Positions 32,540-45,671 of a stretch of DNA of 64,000 nucleotides are shown piece after piece. The DNA is from Halisarca cf. caerulea (Eukaryota; Porifera; Demospongiae; Chondrillida; Halisarcidae). The notes beneath the pieces were generated by a model. The model saw only the letters and a list, made by a program, of their open reading frames with translations, searched no databases and was not told where the DNA came from. The stretch is from positions 757,701 to 821,700 of the forward strand of contig CAUJGJ010000129.1 in the NCBI GenBank assembly GCA_963170055.1, read 5' to 3'. The first letter of the stretch is position 1, and each line of letters begins with the position of its first letter. A program made the translations under genes and the position numbers.

Positions 32540-35500
32540 AAGATATTTGCAACTTTGGCAATTTTATTCTTATGATAAAATAAAAATTAGCAACGTTAAC
32601 ATTTTAAAGAGTCCTTGGAATAATTGTTCAAGTTGAAATTTCCTTTAAATGAAAGTTACTAAGTTCACTTTTTAAGATATTTGCAACTTTGGCAATTTTA
32701 TTCTTATGATAAAATTAAAATTAGCAACGTTAACATTTTAAAGAGACCTTGGAATAATTGTTCAAGTTGAAATTTGTTTTAAATGAAAGATACTAAGTTC
32801 ACTTTTTAAGATATTTGCAACTTTGGCAATTTTATTCTTATGATAAAATTAAAATTAGCAACGTTAACATTTTAAAGAGTCCTTGGAATAATTGTTCAAG
32901 TTGAAATTTGCTTTAAATGAAAGTTACTAAGTTCACTTTTTAAGATATTTGCAACTTTGGCAATTTTATTCTTATGATAAAATTAAAATTAGCAAGGTTA
33001 ACATTTTAAAGAGACCTTGGAATAATCTTTAAAGTTGAAATTTGCTTTAAATGAAAGTTACTAAGTTCACTTTTTAAGATATTTGCAACTTTGGCAATTT
33101 TATTCTTATGATAAAATTAAAATTAGCAACGTTAACATTTTAAAGAGTCCTTGGAATAATTGTTCAAGTTGAAATTTGCTTTAAATGAAAGTTACTAAGT
33201 TCACTTTTTAAGATATTTGAAACTTTGGCAATTTTATTCTTATGATAAAATTAAAATTAGCAACGTTAACATTTTAAAGAGTCCTTGGAATAATTGTTCA
33301 AGTTGAAATTTGCTTTAAATGAAAGTTACTAAGTTCACTTTTTAAGATATTTGCAAATTTGGCAATTTTATTCTTATGATAAAATTAAAATTAGCAAGGT
33401 TAACATTTTAAAGAGACCTTGGAATAATCTTTAAAGTTGAAATTTGCTTTAAATGAAAGTTACTAAGTTCACTTTTTAAGATATTTGCAACTTTGGCAAT
33501 TTAATTCTTTTGATAAATTTAAAATTAGCAACGTTAACATTTTAAAGAGTCCTTGGAATAATTGTTCAATTTGAAATTTGCTTGAAATGAAAGATACTAA
33601 GTTCACTTTTTAAGATATTTGCAACTTTGGCAATTTTATTCTTATGATAAAATTAAAATTAGCAACGTTAACATTTTAAAGAGTCCTTGGAATAATTGTT
33701 CAAGTTGAAATTTGCTTTAAATGAAAGTTACTAAGTTCACTTTTTAAGATATTTGCAACTTTGGCAATTTTATTCTTATGATAAAATTAAAATTAGCAAG
33801 GTTAACATTTTAAAGAGACCTTGGAATAATTGTTCAAGTTGAAATTTGCTTTAAATGAAAGTTACTAAGATCACTTTTTAAGATATTTGCAACTTTGGCA
33901 ATTTTATTCTTATGATAAAATTAAAATTAGCAACGTTAACATTTTAAAGAGTCCTTGGAATAATTGTTCAAGTTGAAATTTGCTTTAAATGAAAGTTACT
34001 AAGTTCACTTTTTAAGATATTTGCAACTTTGGAAATTTCATTCTTATGATAAAATTAAAATTAGCAACGTTAACATTTTAAAGAGACCTTGGAATAATTG
34101 TTCAAGTTGAAATTTGCTTTAAATGAAAGTTACTAAGTTCACTTTTTAAGATATTTGCAACTTTGGCAATTTTATTCTTATGATAAAATTAAAATTAGCA
34201 ACGTTAACATTTTAAAGAGTCCTTGGAATAATTGTTCAAGTTGAAATTTGCTTTAAATGAAAGTTACTAAGTTCACTTTTTAAGATATTTGAAAATTTGG
34301 CAATTTTATTCTTATGATAAAATTAAAATTAGCAACGTTAACATTTTAAAGAGACCTTGGAATAATTGTTCAAGTTGAAATTTGCTTTAAATGAAAGTTA
34401 CTAAGTTCACTTTTTAAGATATTTGCAACTTTGGCAATTTTATTCTTATGATAAAATTAAAATTAGCAAGGTTAACATTTTAAAGAGACCTTGGAATAAT
34501 CTTTAAAGTTGAAATTTGCTTTAAATGAAAGTTACTAAGTTCACTTTTTAAGATATTTGCAACTTTGGCAATTTTATTCTTATGATAAATATAAAATTAG
34601 CAACGTTAACATTTTAAAGAGACCTTGGAATAATTGTTCAAGTTGAAATTTGCTTTAAATGAAAGTGACTAAGTTCACTTTTTAAGATATTTGCAACTTT
34701 GGCAATTTTATTCTTATGATAAAAGTAAAATTAGCAACGTTAACATTTTAAAGAGTCCTTGGAATAATTGTTCAAGTTGAAATTTGCTTTAAATGAAAGT
34801 TACTAAGTTCACTTTTTAAGATATTTGCAACTTTGGCAATTTTATTCTTATGATAAAATTAAAATTAGCAACGTTAACATTTTAAAGAGACCTTGGAATA
34901 ATTGTTCAAGTTGAAATTTGCTTTAAATGAAAGTTACTAAGATCACTTTTTAAGATATTTGCAACTTTGGCAATTTTATTCTTATGATAAAATAAAAATT
35001 AGCAACGTTAACATTTTAAAGAGTCCTTGGAATAATTGTTCAAGTTGAAATTTCCTTTAAATGAAAGTTACTAAGTTCACTTTTTAAGATATTTGCAACT
35101 TTGGCAATTTTATTCTTATGATAAAATTAAAATTAGCAACGTTAACATTTTAAAGAGTCCTTGGAATAATTGTTCAAGTTGAAATTTGCCTTAAATGAAA
35201 GTTACTAAGTTCACTTTTTAAGATATTTGCAACTTTGGCAATTTTATTCTTATGATAAAATTAAAATTAGCAACGTTAACATTTTAAAGAGACCTTGGAA
35301 TAATTGTTCAAGTTGAAATTTGCTTTAAATGAAAGTTACTAAGATCACTTTTTAAGATATTTGCAACTTTGGCAATTTTATTCTTATGATAAAAGTAAAA
35401 TTAGCAAGGTTAATATTTTAAAGAGTCCTTGGAATAATTGTTCAAGTTGAAATTTTCTTTAAATGAAAGTTACTAAGTTCACTTTTTAAGATATTTGCAA

Positions 35501-38500
35501 CTTTGGCAATTTTATTCTTATGATAAAATAAAAATTAGCAACGTTAACATTTTAAAGAGTCCTTGGAATAATTGTTCAAGTTGAAATTTCCTTTAAATGA
35601 AAGTTACTAAGTTCACTTTTTAAGATATTTGCAACTTTGGCAATTTTATTCTTATGATAAAATTAAAATTAGCAACGTTAACATTTTAAAGAGACCTTGG
35701 AATAATTGTTCAAGTTGAAATTTGTTTTAAATGAAAGATACTAAGTTCACTTTTTAAGATATTTGCAACTTTGGCAATTTTATTCTTATGATAAAATTAA
35801 AATTAGCAACGTTAACATTTTAAAGAGTCCTTGGAATAATTGTTCAAGTTGAAATTTGCTTTAAATGAAAGTTACTAAGTTCACTTTTTAAGATATTTGC
35901 AACTTTGGCAATTTTATTCTTATGATAAAATTAAAATTAGCAAGGTTAACATTTTAAAGAGACCTTGGAATAATCTTTAAAGTTGAAATTTGCTTTAAAT
36001 GAAAGTTACTAAGTTCACTTTTTAAGATATTTGCAACTTTGGCAATTTTATTCTTATGATAAAATTAAAATTAGCAACGTTAACATTTTAAAGAGTCCTT
36101 GGAATAATTGTTCAAGTTGAAATTTGCTTTAAATGAAAGTTACTAAGTTCACTTTTTAAGATATTTGCAACTTTGGCAATTTTATTCTTATGATAAAATT
36201 AAAATTAGCAACGTTAACATTTTAAAGAGTCCTTGGAATAATTGTTCAAGTTGAAATTTGCTTTAAATGAAAGTTACTAAGTTCACTTTTTAAGATATTT
36301 GCAAATTTGGCAATTTTATTCTTATGATAAAATTAAAATTAGCAAGGTTAACATTTTAAAGAGACCTTGGAATAATCTTTAAAGTTGAAATTTGCTTTAA
36401 ATGAAAGTTACTAAGTTCACTTTTTAAGATATTTGCAACTTTGGCAATTTAATTCTTTTGATAAATTTAAAATTAGCAACGTTAACATTTTAAAGAGTCC
36501 TTGGAATAATTGTTCAATTTGAAATTTGCTTGAAATGAAAGATACTAAGTTCACTTTTTAAGATATTTGCAACTTTGGCAATTTTATTCTTATGATAAAA
36601 TTAAAATTAGCAACGTTAACATTTTAAAGAGACCTTGGAATAATTGTTCAAGTTGAAATTTGCTTTAAATGAAAGTTACTAAGTTCACTTTTTAAGATAT
36701 TTGCAACTTTGGCAATTTTATTCTTATGATAAAATTAAAATTAGCAAGGTTAACATTTTAAAGAGACCTTGGAATAATCTTTAAAGTTGAAATTTGCTTT
36801 AAATGAAAGTTACTAAGTTCACTTTTTAAGATATTTGCAACTTTGGCAATTTTATTCTTATGATAAATATAAAATTAGCAACGTTAACATTTTAAAGAGA
36901 CCTTGGAATAATTGTTCAAGTTGAAATTTGCTTTAAATGAAAGTGACTAAGTTCACTTTTTAAGATATTTGCAACTTTGGCAATTTTATTCTTATGATAA
37001 AAGTAAAATTAGCAACGTTAACATTTTAAAGAGTCCTTGGAATAATTGTTCAAGTTGAAATTTGCTTTAAATGAAAGTTACTAAGTTCACTTTTTAAGAT
37101 ATTTGCAACTTTGGCAATTTTATTCTTATGATAAAATTAAAATTAGCAACGTTAACATTTTAAAGAGACCTTGGAATAATTGTTCAAGTTGAAATTTGCT
37201 TTAAATGAAAGTTACTAAGATCACTTTTTAAGATATTTGCAACTTTGGCAATTTTATTCTTATGATAAAATAAAAATTAGCAACGTTAACATTTTAAAGA
37301 GTCCTTGGAATAATTGTTCAAGTTGAAATTTCCTTTAAATGAAAGTTACTAAGTTCACTTTTTAAGATATTTGCAACTTTGGCAATTTTATTCTTATGAT
37401 AAAATTAAAATTAGCAACGTTAACATTTTAAAGAGTCCTTGGAATAATTGTTCAAGTTGAAATTTGCCTTAAATGAAAGTTACTAAGTTCACTTTTTAAG
37501 ATATTTGCAACTTTGGCAATTTTATTCTTATGATAAAATTAAAATTAGCAACGTTAACATTTTAAAGAGACCTTGGAATAATTGTTCAAGTTGAAATTTG
37601 CTTTAAATGAAAGTTACTAAGATCACTTTTTAAGATATTTGCAACTTTGGCAATTTTATTCTTATGATAAAAGTAAAATTAGCAAGGTTAATATTTTAAA
37701 GAGTCCTTGGAATAATTGTTCAAGTTGAAATTTTCTTTAAATGAAAGTTACTAAGTTCACTTTTTAAGATATTTGCAACTTTGGCAATTTTATTCTTATG
37801 ATAAAATAAAAATTAGCAACGTTAACATTTTAAAGAGTCCTTGGAATAATTGTTCAAGTTGAAATTTCCTTTAAATGAAAGTTACTAAGTTCACTTTTTA
37901 AGATATTTGCAACTTTGGCAATTTTATTCTTATGATAAAATTAAAATTAGCAACGTTAACATTTTAAAGAGACCTTGGAATAATTGTTCAAGTTGAAATT
38001 TGTTTTAAATGAAAGATACTAAGTTCACTTTTTAAGATATTTGCAACTTTGGCAATTTTATTCTTATGATAAAATTAAAATTAGCAACGTTAACATTTTA
38101 AAGAGTCCTTGGAATAATTGTTCAAGTTGAAATTTGCTTTAAATGAAAGTTACTAAGTTCACTTTTTAAGATATTTGCAACTTTGGCAATTTTATTCTTA
38201 TGATAAAATTAAAATTAGCAAGGTTAACATTTTAAAGAGACCTTGGAATAATCTTTAAAGTTGAAATTTGCTTTAAATGAAAGTTACTAAGTTCACTTTT
38301 TAAGATATTTGCAACTTTGGCAATTTTATTCTTATGATAAAATTAAAATTAGCAACGTTAACATTTTAAAGAGTCCTTGGAATAATTGTTCAAGTTGAAA
38401 TTTGCTTTAAATGAAAGTTACTAAGTTCACTTTTTAAGATATTTGCAACTTTGGCAATTTTATTCTTATGATAAAATTAAAATTAGCAACGTTAACATTT

Positions 38501-39105
38501 TAAAGAGTCCTTGGAATAATTGTTCAAGTTGAAATTTGCTTTAAATGAAAGTTACTAAGTTCACTTTTTAAGATATTTGCAAATTTGGCAATTTTATTCT
38601 TATGATAAAATTAAAATTAGCAAGGTTAACATTTTAAAGAGACCTTGGAATAATCTTTAAAGTTGAAATTTGCTTTAAATGAAAGTTACTAAGTTCACTT
38701 TTTAAGATATTTGCAACTTTGGCAATTTAATTCTTTTGATAAATTTAAAATTAGCAACGTTAACATTTTAAAGAGTCCTTGGAATAATTGTTCAATTTGA
38801 AATTTGCTTGAAATGAAAGATACTAAGTTCACTTTTTAAGATATTTGCAACTTTGGCAATTTTATTCTTATGATAAAATTAAAATTAGCAACGTTAACAT
38901 TTTAAAGAGTCCTTGCAATAATTGTTCAAGTTGAAATTTTCTTTAAATGAAAGTTACTAAGTTCACTTTTTAAGATATTTGCAACTTTGGCAATTTTATT
39001 CTTATGATAAAATAAAAATTAGCAACGTTAACATTTTAAAGAGTCCTTGGAATAATTGTTCAAGTTGAAATTTCCTTTAAATGAAAGTTACTAAGTTCAC
39101 TTTTT
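32540..39105 (+). repeat. Higher-order repeat, 49 monomers (6,566 bp), copy 1
   Basis: Rare variants here recur exactly 6,566 bp to the right. GGAAATTTCA at 34031 matches 40597, CCTTGCAATA at 38911 matches 45477, and the TTTGAAACTTTGG unit near 33217 matches the one near 39783. 6,566 is 49 x 134. The left limit lies between about 32510 and 32580, where GTTAATATT and TTTTC variants stop matching their counterparts. Confidence 0.85.
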
Positions 39106-42100
39106 AAGATATTTGCAACTTTGGCAATTTTATTCTTATGATAAAATAAAAATTAGCAACGTTAACATTTTAAAGAGTCCTTGGAATAATTGTTCAAGTT
39201 GAAATTTCCTTTAAATGAAAGTTACTAAGTTCACTTTTTAAGATATTTGCAACTTTGGCAATTTTATTCTTATGATAAAATTAAAATTAGCAACGTTAAC
39301 ATTTTAAAGAGACCTTGGAATAATTGTTCAAGTTGAAATTTGTTTTAAATGAAAGATACTAAGTTCACTTTTTAAGATATTTGCAACTTTGGCAATTTTA
39401 TTCTTATGATAAAATTAAAATTAGCAACGTTAACATTTTAAAGAGTCCTTGGAATAATTGTTCAAGTTGAAATTTGCTTTAAATGAAAGTTACTAAGTTC
39501 ACTTTTTAAGATATTTGCAACTTTGGCAATTTTATTCTTATGATAAAATTAAAATTAGCAAGGTTAACATTTTAAAGAGACCTTGGAATAATCTTTAAAG
39601 TTGAAATTTGCTTTAAATGAAAGTTACTAAGTTCACTTTTTAAGATATTTGCAACTTTGGCAATTTTATTCTTATGATAAAATTAAAATTAGCAACGTTA
39701 ACATTTTAAAGAGTCCTTGGAATAATTGTTCAAGTTGAAATTTGCTTTAAATGAAAGTTACTAAGTTCACTTTTTAAGATATTTGAAACTTTGGCAATTT
39801 TATTCTTATGATAAAATTAAAATTAGCAACGTTAACATTTTAAAGAGTCCTTGGAATAATTGTTCAAGTTGAAATTTGCTTTAAATGAAAGTTACTAAGT
39901 TCACTTTTTAAGATATTTGCAAATTTGGCAATTTTATTCTTATGATAAAATTAAAATTAGCAAGGTTAACATTTTAAAGAGACCTTGGAATAATCTTTAA
40001 AGTTGAAATTTGCTTTAAATGAAAGTTACTAAGTTCACTTTTTAAGATATTTGCAACTTTGGCAATTTAATTCTTTTGATAAATTTAAAATTAGCAACGT
40101 TAACATTTTAAAGAGTCCTTGGAATAATTGTTCAATTTGAAATTTGCTTGAAATGAAAGATACTAAGTTCACTTTTTAAGATATTTGCAACTTTGGCAAT
40201 TTTATTCTTATGATAAAATTAAAATTAGCAACGTTAACATTTTAAAGAGTCCTTGGAATAATTGTTCAAGTTGAAATTTGCTTTAAATGAAAGTTACTAA
40301 GTTCACTTTTTAAGATATTTGCAACTTTGGCAATTTTATTCTTATGATAAAATTAAAATTAGCAAGGTTAACATTTTAAAGAGACCTTGGAATAATTGTT
40401 CAAGTTGAAATTTGCTTTAAATGAAAGTTACTAAGATCACTTTTTAAGATATTTGCAACTTTGGCAATTTTATTCTTATGATAAAATTAAAATTAGCAAC
40501 GTTAACATTTTAAAGAGTCCTTGGAATAATTGTTCAAGTTGAAATTTGCTTTAAATGAAAGTTACTAAGTTCACTTTTTAAGATATTTGCAACTTTGGAA
40601 ATTTCATTCTTATGATAAAATTAAAATTAGCAACGTTAACATTTTAAAGAGACCTTGGAATAATTGTTCAAGTTGAAATTTGCTTTAAATGAAAGTTACT
40701 AAGTTCACTTTTTAAGATATTTGCAACTTTGGCAATTTTATTCTTATGATAAAATTAAAATTAGCAACGTTAACATTTTAAAGAGTCCTTGGAATAATTG
40801 TTCAAGTTGAAATTTGCTTTAAATGAAAGTTACTAAGTTCACTTTTTAAGATATTTGAAAATTTGGCAATTTTATTCTTATGATAAAATTAAAATTAGCA
40901 ACGTTAACATTTTAAAGAGACCTTGGAATAATTGTTCAAGTTGAAATTTGCTTTAAATGAAAGTTACTAAGTTCACTTTTTAAGATATTTGCAACTTTGG
41001 CAATTTTATTCTTATGATAAAATTAAAATTAGCAAGGTTAACATTTTAAAGAGACCTTGGAATAATCTTTAAAGTTGAAATTTGCTTTAAATGAAAGTTA
41101 CTAAGTTCACTTTTTAAGATATTTGCAACTTTGGCAATTTTATTCTTATGATAAATATAAAATTAGCAACGTTAACATTTTAAAGAGACCTTGGAATAAT
41201 TGTTCAAGTTGAAATTTGCTTTAAATGAAAGTGACTAAGTTCACTTTTTAAGATATTTGCAACTTTGGCAATTTTATTCTTATGATAAAAGTAAAATTAG
41301 CAACGTTAACATTTTAAAGAGTCCTTGGAATAATTGTTCAAGTTGAAATTTGCTTTAAATGAAAGTTACTAAGTTCACTTTTTAAGATATTTGCAACTTT
41401 GGCAATTTTATTCTTATGATAAAATTAAAATTAGCAACGTTAACATTTTAAAGAGACCTTGGAATAATTGTTCAAGTTGAAATTTGCTTTAAATGAAAGT
41501 TACTAAGATCACTTTTTAAGATATTTGCAACTTTGGCAATTTTATTCTTATGATAAAATAAAAATTAGCAACGTTAACATTTTAAAGAGTCCTTGGAATA
41601 ATTGTTCAAGTTGAAATTTCCTTTAAATGAAAGTTACTAAGTTCACTTTTTAAGATATTTGCAACTTTGGCAATTTTATTCTTATGATAAAATTAAAATT
41701 AGCAACGTTAACATTTTAAAGAGTCCTTGGAATAATTGTTCAAGTTGAAATTTGCCTTAAATGAAAGTTACTAAGTTCACTTTTTAAGATATTTGCAACT
41801 TTGGCAATTTTATTCTTATGATAAAATTAAAATTAGCAACGTTAACATTTTAAAGAGACCTTGGAATAATTGTTCAAGTTGAAATTTGCTTTAAATGAAA
41901 GTTACTAAGATCACTTTTTAAGATATTTGCAACTTTGGCAATTTTATTCTTATGATAAAAGTAAAATTAGCAAGGTTAATATTTTAAAGAGTCCTTGGAA
42001 TAATTGTTCAAGTTGAAATTTTCTTTAAATGAAAGTTACTAAGTTCACTTTTTAAGATATTTGCAACTTTGGCAATTTTATTCTTATGATAAAATAAAAA

Positions 42101-45100
42101 TTAGCAACGTTAACATTTTAAAGAGTCCTTGGAATAATTGTTCAAGTTGAAATTTCCTTTAAATGAAAGTTACTAAGTTCACTTTTTAAGATATTTGCAA
42201 CTTTGGCAATTTTATTCTTATGATAAAATTAAAATTAGCAACGTTAACATTTTAAAGAGACCTTGGAATAATTGTTCAAGTTGAAATTTGTTTTAAATGA
42301 AAGATACTAAGTTCACTTTTTAAGATATTTGCAACTTTGGCAATTTTATTCTTATGATAAAATTAAAATTAGCAACGTTAACATTTTAAAGAGTCCTTGG
42401 AATAATTGTTCAAGTTGAAATTTGCTTTAAATGAAAGTTACTAAGTTCACTTTTTAAGATATTTGCAACTTTGGCAATTTTATTCTTATGATAAAATTAA
42501 AATTAGCAAGGTTAACATTTTAAAGAGACCTTGGAATAATCTTTAAAGTTGAAATTTGCTTTAAATGAAAGTTACTAAGTTCACTTTTTAAGATATTTGC
42601 AACTTTGGCAATTTTATTCTTATGATAAAATTAAAATTAGCAACGTTAACATTTTAAAGAGTCCTTGGAATAATTGTTCAAGTTGAAATTTGCTTTAAAT
42701 GAAAGTTACTAAGTTCACTTTTTAAGATATTTGCAACTTTGGCAATTTTATTCTTATGATAAAATTAAAATTAGCAACGTTAACATTTTAAAGAGTCCTT
42801 GGAATAATTGTTCAAGTTGAAATTTGCTTTAAATGAAAGTTACTAAGTTCACTTTTTAAGATATTTGCAAATTTGGCAATTTTATTCTTATGATAAAATT
42901 AAAATTAGCAAGGTTAACATTTTAAAGAGACCTTGGAATAATCTTTAAAGTTGAAATTTGCTTTAAATGAAAGTTACTAAGTTCACTTTTTAAGATATTT
43001 GCAACTTTGGCAATTTAATTCTTTTGATAAATTTAAAATTAGCAACGTTAACATTTTAAAGAGTCCTTGGAATAATTGTTCAATTTGAAATTTGCTTGAA
43101 ATGAAAGATACTAAGTTCACTTTTTAAGATATTTGCAACTTTGGCAATTTTATTCTTATGATAAAATTAAAATTAGCAACGTTAACATTTTAAAGAGACC
43201 TTGGAATAATTGTTCAAGTTGAAATTTGCTTTAAATGAAAGTTACTAAGTTCACTTTTTAAGATATTTGCAACTTTGGCAATTTTATTCTTATGATAAAA
43301 TTAAAATTAGCAAGGTTAACATTTTAAAGAGACCTTGGAATAATCTTTAAAGTTGAAATTTGCTTTAAATGAAAGTTACTAAGTTCACTTTTTAAGATAT
43401 TTGCAACTTTGGCAATTTTATTCTTATGATAAATATAAAATTAGCAACGTTAACATTTTAAAGAGACCTTGGAATAATTGTTCAAGTTGAAATTTGCTTT
43501 AAATGAAAGTGACTAAGTTCACTTTTTAAGATATTTGCAACTTTGGCAATTTTATTCTTATGATAAAAGTAAAATTAGCAACGTTAACATTTTAAAGAGT
43601 CCTTGGAATAATTGTTCAAGTTGAAATTTGCTTTAAATGAAAGTTACTAAGTTCACTTTTTAAGATATTTGCAACTTTGGCAATTTTATTCTTATGATAA
43701 AATTAAAATTAGCAACGTTAACATTTTAAAGAGACCTTGGAATAATTGTTCAAGTTGAAATTTGCTTTAAATGAAAGTTACTAAGATCACTTTTTAAGAT
43801 ATTTGCAACTTTGGCAATTTTATTCTTATGATAAAATAAAAATTAGCAACGTTAACATTTTAAAGAGTCCTTGGAATAATTGTTCAAGTTGAAATTTCCT
43901 TTAAATGAAAGTTACTAAGTTCACTTTTTAAGATATTTGCAACTTTGGCAATTTTATTCTTATGATAAAATTAAAATTAGCAACGTTAACATTTTAAAGA
44001 GTCCTTGGAATAATTGTTCAAGTTGAAATTTGCCTTAAATGAAAGTTACTAAGTTCACTTTTTAAGATATTTGCAACTTTGGCAATTTTATTCTTATGAT
44101 AAAATTAAAATTAGCAACGTTAACATTTTAAAGAGACCTTGGAATAATTGTTCAAGTTGAAATTTGCTTTAAATGAAAGTTACTAAGATCACTTTTTAAG
44201 ATATTTGCAACTTTGGCAATTTTATTCTTATGATAAAAGTAAAATTAGCAAGGTTAATATTTTAAAGAGTCCTTGGAATAATTGTTCAAGTTGAAATTTT
44301 CTTTAAATGAAAGTTACTAAGTTCACTTTTTAAGATATTTGCAACTTTGGCAATTTTATTCTTATGATAAAATAAAAATTAGCAACGTTAACATTTTAAA
44401 GAGTCCTTGGAATAATTGTTCAAGTTGAAATTTCCTTTAAATGAAAGTTACTAAGTTCACTTTTTAAGATATTTGCAACTTTGGCAATTTTATTCTTATG
44501 ATAAAATTAAAATTAGCAACGTTAACATTTTAAAGAGACCTTGGAATAATTGTTCAAGTTGAAATTTGTTTTAAATGAAAGATACTAAGTTCACTTTTTA
44601 AGATATTTGCAACTTTGGCAATTTTATTCTTATGATAAAATTAAAATTAGCAACGTTAACATTTTAAAGAGTCCTTGGAATAATTGTTCAAGTTGAAATT
44701 TGCTTTAAATGAAAGTTACTAAGTTCACTTTTTAAGATATTTGCAACTTTGGCAATTTTATTCTTATGATAAAATTAAAATTAGCAAGGTTAACATTTTA
44801 AAGAGACCTTGGAATAATCTTTAAAGTTGAAATTTGCTTTAAATGAAAGTTACTAAGTTCACTTTTTAAGATATTTGCAACTTTGGCAATTTTATTCTTA
44901 TGATAAAATTAAAATTAGCAACGTTAACATTTTAAAGAGTCCTTGGAATAATTGTTCAAGTTGAAATTTGCTTTAAATGAAAGTTACTAAGTTCACTTTT
45001 TAAGATATTTGCAACTTTGGCAATTTTATTCTTATGATAAAATTAAAATTAGCAACGTTAACATTTTAAAGAGTCCTTGGAATAATTGTTCAAGTTGAAA

Positions 45101-45671
45101 TTTGCTTTAAATGAAAGTTACTAAGTTCACTTTTTAAGATATTTGCAAATTTGGCAATTTTATTCTTATGATAAAATTAAAATTAGCAAGGTTAACATTT
45201 TAAAGAGACCTTGGAATAATCTTTAAAGTTGAAATTTGCTTTAAATGAAAGTTACTAAGTTCACTTTTTAAGATATTTGCAACTTTGGCAATTTAATTCT
45301 TTTGATAAATTTAAAATTAGCAACGTTAACATTTTAAAGAGTCCTTGGAATAATTGTTCAATTTGAAATTTGCTTGAAATGAAAGATACTAAGTTCACTT
45401 TTTAAGATATTTGCAACTTTGGCAATTTTATTCTTATGATAAAATTAAAATTAGCAACGTTAACATTTTAAAGAGTCCTTGCAATAATTGTTCAAGTTGA
45501 AATTTTCTTTAAATGAAAGTTACTAAGTTCACTTTTTAAGATATTTGCAACTTTGGCAATTTTATTCTTATGATAAAATAAAAATTAGCAACGTTAACAT
45601 TTTAAAGAGTCCTTGGAATAATTGTTCAAGTTGAAATTTCCTTTAAATGAAAGTTACTAAGTTCACTTTTT
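39106..45671 (+). repeat. Higher-order repeat, 49 monomers (6,566 bp), copy 2
   Basis: Directly follows copy 1 in the same orientation. After about 45.7 kb the order of variants no longer follows this block. It instead resembles the stretch from about 32.06 kb (offset 13,802 bp, 103 monomers), including the GCAAAT, TCTTTAAAG, GATCAC and GTTAATATT units in the same order. Confidence 0.83.
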
